A stretch of DNA of 64,000 nt from the NCBI RefSeq assembly GCF_014200605.1, contig NZ_JACHCE010000001.1, positions 620,001-684,000 of the forward strand, written 5' to 3'. The DNA is from Pedobacter cryoconitis (lineage in GTDB: Bacteria; Bacteroidota; Bacteroidia; Sphingobacteriales; Sphingobacteriaceae). The translations under genes were made by a program, and so were the position numbers. A model generated the notes under the pieces. The model was not told where the DNA came from, did not search any database, and saw only the letters and a program-made list of their open reading frames with translations. Positions 23,515 through 33,932 of the stretch are shown here, in pieces. Position 1 is the stretch's first letter. Every line of letters starts with the position of its first letter.

Positions 23515-26500
23515 ATGTTTAAGAAATTTATAGACAGACCTGTCTTAGCCACTGTTATTTCCATATTATTGGTGATTCTGGGGGTATTGGGACTTACAAA
23601 ATTGCCTTTACAGCAATTTCCAGATATCGCGCCTCCTGCTGTACAGGTAACTGCGCTTTATCCCGGTGCAAATGCCGAAACTGTATTACGTTCTGTAGCG
23701 CCTTCGCTGGAAGAATCAATCAATGGGGTTGAAAACATGAGCTACATGAGCTCAACCGCGAGTAACGATGGTTCACTGGTAATCTCAGTTTACTTTAAAC
23801 TGGGTACTGACCCGGATCAGGCGGCAGTAAACGTACAAAATCGTGTGGCACAAGCTACAAGTCAGTTACCTGCTGAGGTTGTACAGGCAGGGGTAACCAC
23901 TGCAAAACAACAAAACAGCTTAATCATGGTGGTAGACTTACACACCGATAATGAGAAAAGCTATGATCAGACATTCCTGGCCAATTATGCGCAGATTAAC
24001 TTAATTCCTGAGTTAAAAAGGATTCAAGGGGTAGGTCAGGCAAATATATTTGGTGGAAGCAGAGACTATTCGATGCGTGTATGGTTAAACCCTGCACAAA
24101 TGGCAACTTATAACCTGACGCCAAATGAAGTAATGGCGGTCATTAAAGATAAAAACTTAGAGGCTGCCCCGGGTAAATTCGGAGAGAGCAGTAAGAATGC
24201 TTTTGAATACGTACTGAAATATAAAGGTAAATTAACCAAGCCAGAAGAGTATCAGAACATGATTATCCGTTCTAATGCTGATGGTTCATTTTTACGTCTT
24301 AAAGATGTGGCAAGAGTAGAATTAGGTTCTTATACTTATTCGAATTTAACCCGTGTCAATACTAAACCAGGTCTGAACATTGCGATTCAGCAGTTGAGTG
24401 GATCGAATGCGAATGAGATTCAGATTGCGATCACTAAATTCATGAAAAAAGCCGAAAAGGAATTCCCTAAAGGCGTAGGTTATGATGTGGTTTATAGTAC
24501 TAAAACTTCTCTGGATCAATCTATTGATCAGGTAATTCATACGCTGATCGAAGCATTTATCCTGGTATTTATCGTTGTATTTATCTTCTTACAGGATTTC
24601 CGTTCTACACTGATTCCGGCAATTGCTGTTCCGGTAGCAATTTTAGGAACTTTCTTCTTCATGAAGCTTTTTGGCTTCTCGATTAACTTATTAACCTTAT
24701 TTGCACTGGTACTGGCCATTGGTATTGTAGTCGATGATGCGATTGTGGTAGTCGAGGCTGTCCATGCGAAGATGGAGCACAAGAAAATAGGGCCAAAACC
24801 TGCAACAACAGCAGCGATGCATGAGATTACAGGTGCGATTATTTCGATTACCCTGGTCATGAGTGCGGTGTTCCTGCCTGTTGGTTTTATGGAAGGTTCA
24901 ACAGGGGTTTTCTACAGACAGTTTGCTTTTACACTGGCTATTGCGATTGTAATTTCTGCTGTAAACGCGTTAACACTGAGCCCTGCTTTATGTGCGCTGT
25001 TCCTGAAACAAACGCATGCTGATGGTCATGAGGCTGCAGCTCCAACTAGTTTCAAACAACGTTTCTTTAAAGGTTTTAACACTAGTTTTGAATCTTTAAC
25101 CAACAGATATGTAGGTAGTTTGAAATTCCTGATCCGTACCAAATGGGTAGGTTTAGCTGGTTTGTTAATCGTTATCCTTGCTACGGTATGGATGGTGAAA
25201 AAAACACCTACAGGATTTATTCCTTCAGAAGATCAGGGTTTCATCGCGATTTCGATGTCATTGCCAGCTGGTGCTTCGCTGGAAAGAAGTACACAGGTAT
25301 TGAAAGAAACAGAGGTTTTATTAAGACCGCTGGCTTTTACCAAACTGTTTAACGTACTGGGAGGTTTTAACCTGCTTACACAGTCAAACAGTCCATCTGC
25401 GGGTGCGATGTTCGTGTTATTGAAACCAACAGCAGAACGTGGAGAAGTGAAAGATATCAATGCGATTATGAATGTAATCAGAGGTAAACTTGCAGGTGTT
25501 AAAGGCGCGAATTTCTTCGTGTTTACTTTCCCTACAGTTCCTGGTTTTAGTAACGTGGATGGTCTGGATATGGTGTTGCAGGATAAAACCGGAGGAAACA
25601 TTGGCAAGTTTAGCGGGGTAGCTTATAACTTTATCGGTGAGCTGATGAAACGCCCGGAAATTGCAGTAGCTTTTACTACTTTCAGAGCGGATTATCCGCA
25701 GTTGGAACTTCAATTGGATGAAGCTAAAGCTGAACAGCTGGGTGTCTCTGTTAGGGATGTATTAACGACCATGCAGGCTTATTTTGGTAGTGCGCAGGCT
25801 TCAGATTTTAACAGGTTTGGAAAGTACTACAGGGTAATGGTGCAGGCAGATGTAGCTGACCGTGCTGATCCTTCGGCGATGGATAATGTCTTTGTGAAAA
25901 ACAGGGCTGGCGAAAATGTGCCAATCAATACTTTGGTGAAATTGCAAAGGGTTTATGGCCCGGAAACAGTATCCCGTTATAACTTATTTAACTCAATTGG
26001 TATTAACGCGATGGCTAAACCAGGTTATAGTTCTGGTGATGCGATCAGAGCGGTAGAAGAAGTGGCTGCACAGCAATTACCTTCAGGTTTCTCTTATGAG
26101 TTTACTGGTTTGACTAAAGAAGAGATTACTTCTGGTGGTCAGTCTGTAATCATCTTTGGGTTGTGTTTAGTGTTTGTATATTTCCTTTTATCTGCTCAAT
26201 ACGAAAGTTACATCCTGCCATTAGCTGTTATTTTATCAATTCCTACTGGTGTATTCGGTGTGTTTGTTGCAATCGGTTTAACCGGAATTGAGAATAACAT
26301 CTATGTGCAGGTGGCGCTGGTCATGCTGATCGGACTGCTCGCTAAGAATGCGATTCTGATTGTAGAGTTCGCGGTTCAGCGAAGAAGAGCGGGAAATACT
26401 TTAGTTTCTTCAGCTCTGGAAGCAGCTAAATTAAGGCTTCGCCCGATTATCATGACTTCTCTTGCATTTGTGGTAGGATTGGTTCCAATGATGCGTGCAA

Positions 26501-26706
26501 CTGGTCCTTCTGCTTTAGGTAACCACTCGATTAGTATCGGTGCTGCCGGAGGTATGATTACCGGAGTTATCCTTGGATTGTTCATCATTCCTGTTTTATT
26601 CGTAATCTTCCAGTTTTTACAGGAAAAAGTTTCAGGTAAACCTCAGGATCCGGTTACAGAAGAACATGAAGAATCTATTAATATTAATGAATATGAAACT
26701 GTATAA
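23515..26706 (+). CDS. RND efflux permease (HAE1, AcrB/MexB-like)
   Basis: A 1063-residue inner-membrane proton/drug antiporter. The N-terminus MFKKFIDRPVLATVISILLV is typical of the family. The proton relay aspartates are in LVLAIGIVVDDAIVVVE (TM4) and the TM10 lysine in LIGLLAKNAILIVEFA. Two large periplasmic loops and a central FMEGSTGVFYRQFAFTLAIAI segment are intact. Probable substrates are hydrophobic drugs or bile-like compounds; none can be assigned. The outer-membrane component overlaps its 3' end. Confidence 0.96.
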   Translation: MFKKFIDRPVLATVISILLVILGVLGLTKLPLQQFPDIAPPAVQVTALYPGANAETVLRSVAPSLEESINGVENMSYMSSTASNDGSLVISVYFKLGTDPDQAAVNVQNRVAQATSQLPAEVVQAGVTTAKQQNSLIMVVDLHTDNEKSYDQTFLANYAQINLIPELKRIQGVGQANIFGGSRDYSMRVWLNPAQMATYNLTPNEVMAVIKDKNLEAAPGKFGESSKNAFEYVLKYKGKLTKPEEYQNMIIRSNADGSFLRLKDVARVELGSYTYSNLTRVNTKPGLNIAIQQLSGSNANEIQIAITKFMKKAEKEFPKGVGYDVVYSTKTSLDQSIDQVIHTLIEAFILVFIVVFIFLQDFRSTLIPAIAVPVAILGTFFFMKLFGFSINLLTLFALVLAIGIVVDDAIVVVEAVHAKMEHKKIGPKPATTAAMHEITGAIISITLVMSAVFLPVGFMEGSTGVFYRQFAFTLAIAIVISAVNALTLSPALCALFLKQTHADGHEAAAPTSFKQRFFKGFNTSFESLTNRYVGSLKFLIRTKWVGLAGLLIVILATVWMVKKTPTGFIPSEDQGFIAISMSLPAGASLERSTQVLKETEVLLRPLAFTKLFNVLGGFNLLTQSNSPSAGAMFVLLKPTAERGEVKDINAIMNVIRGKLAGVKGANFFVFTFPTVPGFSNVDGLDMVLQDKTGGNIGKFSGVAYNFIGELMKRPEIAVAFTTFRADYPQLELQLDEAKAEQLGVSVRDVLTTMQAYFGSAQASDFNRFGKYYRVMVQADVADRADPSAMDNVFVKNRAGENVPINTLVKLQRVYGPETVSRYNLFNSIGINAMAKPGYSSGDAIRAVEEVAAQQLPSGFSYEFTGLTKEEITSGGQSVIIFGLCLVFVYFLLSAQYESYILPLAVILSIPTGVFGVFVAIGLTGIENNIYVQVALVMLIGLLAKNAILIVEFAVQRRRAGNTLVSSALEAAKLRLRPIIMTSLAFVVGLVPMMRATGPSALGNHSISIGAAGGMITGVILGLFIIPVLFVIFQFLQEKVSGKPQDPVTEEHEESININEYETV

Positions 26707-28105
26707 AAGTATATATACCGCTCTTTTACTTGTACTCGTTCTGGGTGCCTGTAAAGTATCTAAAGATATTCCTTTACCAGTAAATGCTGCTCCTGAAAAG
26801 TTCAGGGGCAGTGTTTCAACTGACACTGTGAGTATTGCTACGCTGCCTTATAAAGAATTTTTTAAGGAGCAGACTATCAGGAGTCTGATTGATACCGCAA
26901 TTATCAATAATTACGATATGCAGATTGCCCTGAAAAATATGGAAGCTGCTGCTTTGTTGTTTCAACAGTCGAAACTGGGAAATATACCAGAATTGAATTT
27001 AAAAGTTGGTGCAAATACAAGCCGCCCTTCGGACAATAGTTTAAATGGTTTGCAAATTGGTCAGTTTTCTCAATCTAAACATATTGAGGATTATAGTGTA
27101 ACTGGCGGATTAAGCTGGGAGGCTGATATCTGGCGCAAAATTGCGAATCAGAGAAATGCAGCAGGTGCAGCTTTTATGCAGTCTGCTGAGGTTAAAAAAG
27201 CTGTTCAGACCAGATTAGTATCTAATATTGCACAAAGTTTTTATAGATTGATCATGCTGGATACACAGCTTGAAATTGCGAAGAAAAACTTGTCTTTAAA
27301 TGATAGTACCTTAAATATTATCAGATTGCAGTTTTCTGCTGGTCAGGTAACTTCATTAGCGATTCAGCAAGCAGAAGCTCAGCAATTGGTAGCTGCTGGT
27401 TTAGTACCTCAGTTAGAGCAAAGAATAGCGCTCGAAGAAAATGCTTTGAGTATTTTAACTGGTGCTTTCCCTAAAACTATTGCAAGAATCGGAACTTTAG
27501 CTTCAATCAATGTTCAGGATCAGGTAAGTACTGGTATTCCTTCACGCATGTTGAGTTTAAGACCTGATGTTAAAAACGCGGAACTGGAGTTAGTGAAAGC
27601 AAATGCTAAAGTCGGGATCGCAAAGGCAAGTTTATATCCTTCACTTGTGATTACTGCAAATGGTGGTTTGAACTCTTTTAAAGCAAGTAACTGGTTTAAT
27701 ATTCCAGGTTCATTATTTGGTGTGGTTGCTGGTGGGATTACCCAGCCGATTTTTCAGCGTAAACAGTTGAGAACTCAATATGAGGTTGCGTTGGTTGACC
27801 GTGAAAAGTCAGTAATTCAGTTCAGATCCTCAGTGTTAACTGCGGTTGGTGAAGTTTCTGATGAACTGGTTAAAATTGAGAAACTGAAAGAACAGTATGT
27901 GATAGCTGATAAACGCGTAAAGACTGTACAAAGTGGTTTGAGCAATGCAAATATGTTATTTAAAAGCGGCATGGCGAATTACTTAGAGGTCATTAATGCG
28001 CAAAGTAATGCACTGCAAAGTGAGCTTGATTTAGCGACTGTAAAGACTGCACAGCTGAATGCTGTTGTGGAGTTGTACAGGGCTTTAGGGGGTGGTTGGA
28101 AGTAA
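26693..28105 (+). CDS. outer membrane efflux lipoprotein (TolC/OprM/NodT family)
   Basis: An outer-membrane channel of about 470 residues. The ATG at 26693 (MKLYKSIYTALLLVLVLGAC) gives a signal with lipidated Cys20; earlier in-frame ATGs at 26687 and 26666 only lengthen the overlap with the permease. Two repeats of the OEP coiled-coil domain are visible (TGGLSWEADIWRKIANQRNAA; later ITQPIFQRKQLRTQYEVAL). It completes a full tripartite pump encoded in one operon under TetR control. Confidence 0.93.
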   Translation: MKLYKSIYTALLLVLVLGACKVSKDIPLPVNAAPEKFRGSVSTDTVSIATLPYKEFFKEQTIRSLIDTAIINNYDMQIALKNMEAAALLFQQSKLGNIPELNLKVGANTSRPSDNSLNGLQIGQFSQSKHIEDYSVTGGLSWEADIWRKIANQRNAAGAAFMQSAEVKKAVQTRLVSNIAQSFYRLIMLDTQLEIAKKNLSLNDSTLNIIRLQFSAGQVTSLAIQQAEAQQLVAAGLVPQLEQRIALEENALSILTGAFPKTIARIGTLASINVQDQVSTGIPSRMLSLRPDVKNAELELVKANAKVGIAKASLYPSLVITANGGLNSFKASNWFNIPGSLFGVVAGGITQPIFQRKQLRTQYEVALVDREKSVIQFRSSVLTAVGEVSDELVKIEKLKEQYVIADKRVKTVQSGLSNANMLFKSGMANYLEVINAQSNALQSELDLATVKTAQLNAVVELYRALGGGWK

Positions 28106-28114
28106 GTCCACCCT

Positions 28115-28208
28115 AATTTAAAAAATGGATGCTGCATTCTGGCGGCATTGCCTTCGCTGAAAAAGCCCGGAACGCTATGCCATCATGTTAGCATCCATTT
28201 TTTAAATT
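28115..28208 (+). terminator. long-loop terminator or MITE-like palindrome after RND operon
   Basis: A perfect 19-bp stem (AATTTAAAAAATGGATGCT and its complement at 28190-28208) encloses a 56-nt apical region with further small pairings (GGCAT/ATGCC). A T6 run is inside the 3' arm. It starts 10 nt after the last efflux gene stop, so termination is the simplest role; the large loop is unusual. Confidence 0.5.
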
Positions 28209-28308
28209 ATAGGCTTTCCTGCCTGTGTAGTGTACTGGTTGGTGGCCTTGGTTGTGATCGTTTTTGATTGATTAATCAGGAGCTTAGGTTTAGCTAAAAT
28301 GTTTAAAG

Positions 28309-28341
28309 GGATGTGCTATTTGGTTAGCACATCCTTTTTTT
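28309..28341 (+). terminator. intrinsic terminator
   Basis: GGATGTGCTA / TAGCACATCC, 10-bp stem with a 6-nt loop, followed by seven T. It is 204 bp past the efflux operon stop and behind another terminator-like element, so it may end a separate short transcript. Confidence 0.75.
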
Positions 28342-28528
28342 GTTGGCTGAATAATAAACTGATTTTTAGGACATCAATTGATGGATTTACTGATCAGTAA
28401 AATTTTATAGCGGGTTGAAAACAATAAATTTAACTCTGTTTTGCGCTGTTTGCTTGATTTTGAGTGTGTTGTGGCTCTTGTTTTGATTGTGGAACAGTTG
28501 TTGATTGCCGACAAGGAAAACCTCTTCT

Positions 28529-28969
28529 ATGGAAAATACAAACTCGGGATCTGCTAACGTCCCTCAAAAAAAGTCTAAAGGGAAATTCTGGACTATACTA
28601 ATCTTATTCGTTATTTTATTTGTGGCTGGATTTACTTATTACAGATACTTTTTTGTTTTTGGCGAAGGGGTAAAGGCCGGTCAGCTGAACTACTTCGTGA
28701 AAAAGGGATATATATTTAAAACAAATGAAGGCCGTCTGATACAGACAGGTATACGTTCTCAGGCACCTGGAAATATAGCTTCCAATGAGTTTATGTTTTC
28801 GGTAACTAATGATCGGGTAGCTGAACAATTAAGCAGAAATGCCGGTTCTAATATCGAAGTGCATTATAAGGAATACAAAAGCCCGCTTCCCTGGAGAGGA
28901 GTATCGGTTTTTGTTGTCGATAGCTTGATTTCTGCTGCACCTGGAAATGGCGTAAATCTGCAAAACTAG
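28529..28969 (+). CDS. small single-pass membrane protein, function unknown
   Basis: A 146-residue protein. A Ser/Asn/Lys-rich cytoplasmic head is followed by one membrane helix (FWTILILFVILFVAGFTYYRYFFVF, residues about 22-46) and an extracytoplasmic domain with GEGVKAGQLNYFVKKGYIFKTNEGRL. I recall similar small Bacteroidetes proteins, sometimes wrongly named 6-phosphogluconate dehydrogenase; there is no dehydrogenase domain here. I start at ATG 28529 because the longer frame opens with TTG. Function unknown. Confidence 0.6.
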   Translation: MENTNSGSANVPQKKSKGKFWTILILFVILFVAGFTYYRYFFVFGEGVKAGQLNYFVKKGYIFKTNEGRLIQTGIRSQAPGNIASNEFMFSVTNDRVAEQLSRNAGSNIEVHYKEYKSPLPWRGVSVFVVDSLISAAPGNGVNLQN

Positions 28970-29031
28970 TAGAATAGGCTATGCACGGATTAAGCAATTG
29001 TCTTGGCAATTGCTTAATTTAGCAGGCAACG

Positions 29032-30258
29032 ATGAGAATTCTTCATACCGCCGACTGGCACCTCGGAAAAAGACTGGAACAAAGTGAGCGTACAGATGAG
29101 CATCAGGCTTTCCTGAACTGGCTCATACTGACCTTACAGACTGAAAAAATTGATGTTTTAATTGTTGCGGGAGATATCTTTGATACCGGAAGTCCTTCTA
29201 ATACGGCTTTTGAACAGTACTATGGCTTTTTAAGACAGGTAAAAGATACGGCTTGCAGAGAGGTCATTATTATTGGCGGCAATCACGATTCTATCAGTAC
29301 CTTAAATGCTCCTTCTTCACTGCTTAAGTACTTTAATGTACATATTATTGGCGGTGTTCCAGAAGAATTTACAGATCAGATTATTGAGATCAAAAACCCT
29401 TCCGGTGCGCTGGAACTGGTAGTCTGTGCAGTTCCGTTTCTACGGGACCGTGATATCCGGCTTTCTGTATCGGGTGAAACCGCCGAAGAAAGAGAAACCA
29501 GGATTAAACAGGGGATCTGTGATCATTATCATCGGTTTAAAGAATATATCGGAGAATATAAAGCCAATCATATTCCGGTTATTGCTACAGGACATCTTTT
29601 TGCTGCAGGGTCAAGTACCTCTGATAGCGAAAAGGAAATTCATGTAGGTAACCTGGGGCAGGTAGGAGGCGATCAGTTCCCGGAGGAATTTGATTATGTC
29701 GCCCTTGGCCATATTCACCGCCCGCAGGTGATTAATAAAATGGAGCATATCCGTTATTCAGGGTCACCTATACCACTTAGCTTCTCGGAAACTGATGATA
29801 GGAAACAGGTGATTGTGCTGGAGTTTGAGGCCGGCAAAATGGTTAGCCTGAATGAAATTGAAGTGCCTGGTTATCGTAAACTTATCAGAATTAAAGGGGA
29901 TTTTGAGAAGGTGAAAACCAAATTGGTTTTACTGGAAGATCCCGGAACATTATACCCTGCCTGGGTAGAGGTGCAGGTAGAAACTGAGACCTTCATTTTT
30001 GATCTGGAAGAACAGCTGAATACACTGATTGTCAATAAACCTTTTATTGACAGGATTTTTCCAAGACAATTGAGAACAAAAGCGGCACAAAATCTGGATT
30101 CGCAGACTCAGGAGGTTATGGCTTTAACGGATCTTGATCCTAAAACAGTGTTTTTGAAACGCTGTGAATCGGAGTTCCCGGAAGAAGACCATACTGATTT
30201 GCTGCAAACATTTAATGAGGTACTGGAATATATGGCACAAAAAGAGGATAAGGCATGA
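29032..30258 (+). CDS. sbcD: exonuclease subunit SbcD (Mre11-like nuclease)
   Basis: A 408-residue metallophosphatase nuclease. All phosphoesterase motifs are present: TADWHLGKRLEQ, VAGDIFDTGSPS, IIGGNHDS, VIATGHLFAAG and VALGHIHRPQ. Together with SbcC it cleaves hairpins and double-strand DNA ends. It overlaps sbcC by 4 bp (ATGA), the usual arrangement for equal expression of the complex. Confidence 0.96.
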   Translation: MRILHTADWHLGKRLEQSERTDEHQAFLNWLILTLQTEKIDVLIVAGDIFDTGSPSNTAFEQYYGFLRQVKDTACREVIIIGGNHDSISTLNAPSSLLKYFNVHIIGGVPEEFTDQIIEIKNPSGALELVVCAVPFLRDRDIRLSVSGETAEERETRIKQGICDHYHRFKEYIGEYKANHIPVIATGHLFAAGSSTSDSEKEIHVGNLGQVGGDQFPEEFDYVALGHIHRPQVINKMEHIRYSGSPIPLSFSETDDRKQVIVLEFEAGKMVSLNEIEVPGYRKLIRIKGDFEKVKTKLVLLEDPGTLYPAWVEVQVETETFIFDLEEQLNTLIVNKPFIDRIFPRQLRTKAAQNLDSQTQEVMALTDLDPKTVFLKRCESEFPEEDHTDLLQTFNEVLEYMAQKEDKA

Positions 30259-33200
30259 AGATTATAAGTATTAAATTTTTAAACCTTAATTCCCTGAAAG
30301 GTCAGCATGAGATCCGTTTTGACCGGCCTCCTTTTACTGAAAGTGGAATATTTGCTATTACAGGCCCTACTGGCGCAGGAAAAACAACTATACTCGATGC
30401 AATTACTGTAGCTTTATATGGAAGGGTTCACCGCCATACTAAAGACGTATTTGAGATTATGACCCGCCATACCGGAGAATCTTTTGCGGAAGTAGAATTC
30501 GAGGTTAAAGATAAACTATACAGGGCCAAATGGTCTATCAGGCGCAGCCGCGGCAAAGCAGAAGGTCAGCTGCAAACGCAGAAGATGGAACTGGCCGAAG
30601 CGGTGACTGGTACGATTATCATTGAGCATCCTTTACAAGATGTGAGAGATGAAATTGTCAGGTTATGCGGCCTGGATTATAACCAGTTTTTACGTTCTGT
30701 GATTTTATCGCAGGGCGATTTTACCCGCTTTTTGAAAGCGGATGAAAATGAGAGAAGTGAACTGCTGGAAAGAATAACCGATACTGGTATTTATTCGCAG
30801 ATTTCTATCGATGCCTACGAAAAAGCAAAAGAGGAAAGGGCAAAACTAGATCAGCTGCGCAATCAGCTGGAGCATGTGGTTTTGCTTGCTGCAGATGAAC
30901 GTGCCATTTATCAGCAGGAGTTAATTGACCTTTCTGCTCAGGAAAGCCAGCTAAAGACAGAGGAAGCTTTGCTAAGAACAAAAATTGACTGGCTGAATAA
31001 CCTGGTGAAACTGGAAGTCAGAAAATCGGAGTTACAGCAAACTTTAGCTGCTGATGAGCTTTTTTATGCTTCACATGAAACCCGGTTTTTAAAACTTCAA
31101 AAACATCTTGCCGCTTTGGTTCATCGCCCTGCACTGGCTGAGTTAAGTCTGATAGAAAGCCAGCAGCGTAAATATGAAACCGATTTACAAGAAGCAGAAT
31201 TACAGTATCCTGAACTGGTTAAAGAAGAGCAGTTGATGAAAAATGCTTTGAAAGAAGCAGAAGATAAATCGGTGCAAACGGAGAAGACTTTAACAGATTC
31301 AGAGCCTGTCTTTGATACGGTTGTAAAGAAGGATATACAAATTGCACAGGCTAAAACTGAGCTGGAAAAAACCAGTAAATCATTTGAGACAGCGAACTTA
31401 AGTCTTCAAACGATGAATACTGCCCGCATGGTAATGGCCGATCAGTTGAAAGTTGTACAACAACGAATTGATAATCTATCGGAGTGGCTCAGGGATCATG
31501 CTAAAGATAATAAACTGGATAAGGAGGTTATTGTATTTGGCCAGTTTGTACAGCAAGTTAAAAATTTAGAACAAAAGTCTGGCGAGCAGCAAAAAAGTCT
31601 GAGAGATTATACCGGACAAGCAGAAAAAGCTAAACTGACAGTTGCTGAGACCCAAAAGAATATCGGTTTATTTGAAAAGAAATTAGTTGACTATAATGCA
31701 GCAATAACGCAGTATAATCAAGGTCTGCAAGTGACTTTGGCAGGGAAATCTGTTGAAGAGCTGGAATCAGATCTGAGCAATCTGCCAGTATTGATTCAAA
31801 CCTCAGAGCAGCAATTACGGCTCTCTGGTCAATATCATAAATTTTTAAAGGAACAGACTGCATTAACTGAGGTTCTGGCCCAATACCGTAACCAAAAATC
31901 CCTGGCAGAAGAAGGCCTAACGAAGCTGGAGCTTGAAAATCAGGAAGGAGCAACCCACCTGGATTATTTACAGCAAATTTATGAGCTGGAAGTAAAGGTG
32001 CAAAAATATGATGCAGACCGTTTGCAATTGGAACCAGAAAAGCCTTGTCCGCTTTGCGGATCAGTGCATCATCCTTTTGTAGAAGGAAAATATACAAGTA
32101 AATTAACTGAATCTGCCCAGAGGCGTAAGCAGCAGCTGGAGAAGGTGAATCTGCTAAAATCAAAATTGAATCAACAGCTGATTGAGCTGAATACGCTAAA
32201 TCACCAGGTGCAAACGGGTGAAAAATCTCTTTTATCCTTAAAAGATTCGCTTACACAAAGTCTTTCAGAGTTTGAAGCAAATAATCAGCTATTGCCTAAA
32301 CCTTTAGATCTGAATAAACCAGAAATTATAAGCGCAGTAATTAACAGGAAGAGAATACAGCAGCAGGATTTACAGGTTCAATTGAAAACTGTAAAGGATA
32401 TGCAATTGCAGATTAATGGACTGGAAACTCAGGTTATTCAGCAGAAAGAAGTTTTGGCCTCAGCACAGAATAAGGTTGAACAGACTGGTTTAACCATTAG
32501 TTTTGCTGAGCAGCAAATTGCTGTTACCAATCAGGAACTGGCCGCTGCCGATGCAGAGCTTAAACTGCTCACAGCTAAAGCTGAAGACCTGATAGCACCC
32601 TTCGGAATTCTTTTTGAAGCAGAAAAAGCAGAGACAATTATCCTTGAGATGAAAGTGAGATATGAACGTTATCAAACTTCTGAAAAGGAACTCAATCAGT
32701 TGCAGCCTGATCTTCGTCAAAAAGAGACGGAACTTAAAAATAGTCTTTCTGCGCTTCAGGAGAAAAAGGAGTTGATAGAACAGCTGAATATTCAATTGAA
32801 AGACGAGCAAAAGATCTTAGAACAAATTCAGGAAGAACGTATTGAGCTTTTTGGTTCAAAAGATCCGGTTGAGGAAAGATCGCAACTGGTTAACGCGTTA
32901 AAGAAATACAGGACAGAGACCGGGGATTTCCAGCATTTATTACAGGAGAAACGACAAAAGGTTCGTATCGCTGAGGATAGAAAGACAACCTTACATACTT
33001 CATATCTGGCCACTATAGAGTCGTTTAATTTGCATTTAGAGAAACTGATGGGCAAACTGGCTACGCAGGGACTAAAAAATGTAGCTGAACTTCAACAGCT
33101 TTACCTGGAGGAACAGGAAGCGAAAGCTGCAGAGGAATTACAAAAAGAGGCGGCACAGAAAATCGCCTCTGGTCAAAGCCTTTTACTGAGCCTGCAAAAA

Positions 33201-33932
33201 GATCTGGAAACAGAGCAGCAGAAAGCGCTGACTACAGAAACCAGTGAGGTAATTAGTCCTCAGTTAGCAGAAAATGGATTGAAATTAAGGGGGCTGGTTG
33301 AAAGCATGGTGAAATTACGGCATCAGCTTGATGAAGATGATCAGCTGAAATTGAAACATAGTGAAGTTGCATTGCAAATCGAAAATCAGCAGAAAGATGC
33401 AGATCGTTTTCAAAAATTGTCTGCTTTGATAGGCTCTGCTGATGGTAAGAAATTCAGCCGTTTTGCACAGGGGCTTACCCTGGCCAGGTTAACAGAACTC
33501 GCTAACCGGCATCTGTTGCGTTTAAGTGACCGGTATAGTATTCTGAAAAGCCCGGAAAAGGATTTGGATCTGCAGATTATTGATGGTTATCAGGCAGATG
33601 TGGTCCGGCCAATGTCCACGCTTTCGGGTGGGGAGAGCTTTCTGGTGAGCCTTTCACTGGCTTTGGGTTTATCAGATCTGGCCAGCCGTAAAGTACAGAT
33701 TAATTCCTTATTTATTGATGAAGGATTCGGAACACTGGATGCTGAAACACTGGATGTAGCCATTACAGCTTTGGAGAACCTACAGGCTAATGGGAAAAGT
33801 ATTGGTATTATTTCGCATGTCGAAGCGCTTAAAGAGCGGATAGGGACACAAATTCAGTTGAGCAGACAGCCTGGTGGATCAAGTAAAATATCTTTGTTTA
33901 GCTATGGCGAAAGAATAGAGGTTAACGAATAG
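30255..33932 (+). CDS. sbcC: exonuclease subunit SbcC (Rad50-like SMC ATPase)
   Basis: A 1225-residue SMC-type ATPase. Walker A is AITGPTGAGKTTILDAI near residue 35, the ABC signature LSGGESFLVSLSLALGL and Walker B NSLFIDEGFGTLDAET are at the C-terminus, and between them run two long Glu/Gln/Leu-rich coiled coils. The zinc hook is CPLC (C598, C601) in PEKPCPLCGSVHHPF. It processes hairpins and palindromes with SbcD, which fits a genome with many long perfect palindromes. The 3' end overlaps the converging PAP2 gene by 11 bp. Confidence 0.96.
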   Translation: MKIISIKFLNLNSLKGQHEIRFDRPPFTESGIFAITGPTGAGKTTILDAITVALYGRVHRHTKDVFEIMTRHTGESFAEVEFEVKDKLYRAKWSIRRSRGKAEGQLQTQKMELAEAVTGTIIIEHPLQDVRDEIVRLCGLDYNQFLRSVILSQGDFTRFLKADENERSELLERITDTGIYSQISIDAYEKAKEERAKLDQLRNQLEHVVLLAADERAIYQQELIDLSAQESQLKTEEALLRTKIDWLNNLVKLEVRKSELQQTLAADELFYASHETRFLKLQKHLAALVHRPALAELSLIESQQRKYETDLQEAELQYPELVKEEQLMKNALKEAEDKSVQTEKTLTDSEPVFDTVVKKDIQIAQAKTELEKTSKSFETANLSLQTMNTARMVMADQLKVVQQRIDNLSEWLRDHAKDNKLDKEVIVFGQFVQQVKNLEQKSGEQQKSLRDYTGQAEKAKLTVAETQKNIGLFEKKLVDYNAAITQYNQGLQVTLAGKSVEELESDLSNLPVLIQTSEQQLRLSGQYHKFLKEQTALTEVLAQYRNQKSLAEEGLTKLELENQEGATHLDYLQQIYELEVKVQKYDADRLQLEPEKPCPLCGSVHHPFVEGKYTSKLTESAQRRKQQLEKVNLLKSKLNQQLIELNTLNHQVQTGEKSLLSLKDSLTQSLSEFEANNQLLPKPLDLNKPEIISAVINRKRIQQQDLQVQLKTVKDMQLQINGLETQVIQQKEVLASAQNKVEQTGLTISFAEQQIAVTNQELAAADAELKLLTAKAEDLIAPFGILFEAEKAETIILEMKVRYERYQTSEKELNQLQPDLRQKETELKNSLSALQEKKELIEQLNIQLKDEQKILEQIQEERIELFGSKDPVEERSQLVNALKKYRTETGDFQHLLQEKRQKVRIAEDRKTTLHTSYLATIESFNLHLEKLMGKLATQGLKNVAELQQLYLEEQEAKAAEELQKEAAQKIASGQSLLLSLQKDLETEQQKALTTETSEVISPQLAENGLKLRGLVESMVKLRHQLDEDDQLKLKHSEVALQIENQQKDADRFQKLSALIGSADGKKFSRFAQGLTLARLTELANRHLLRLSDRYSILKSPEKDLDLQIIDGYQADVVRPMSTLSGGESFLVSLSLALGLSDLASRKVQINSLFIDEGFGTLDAETLDVAITALENLQANGKSIGIISHVEALKERIGTQIQLSRQPGGSSKISLFSYGERIEVNE

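Larger units (their letters stand above)
28106..28528. other. intergenic region with two terminator-like elements
   Basis: This 423-bp gap contains a 94-nt stem-loop element (28115-28208) right after the efflux operon and a classic terminator (28309-28341) further on. From about 28342 to 28528 it is AT-rich and probably holds the promoter of the small membrane protein. No coding frame looks real. Confidence 0.6.

Noticed and set aside
28529..28969. Naming the small membrane protein as 6-phosphogluconate dehydrogenase
   Set aside because: It has one membrane helix and no Rossmann motif; the true gnd is at 17365-18780.
31630..32163. 177-codon minus-strand frame inside sbcC
   Set aside because: Mirror of the sbcC coiled-coil codons; no start signal or recognisable domain.
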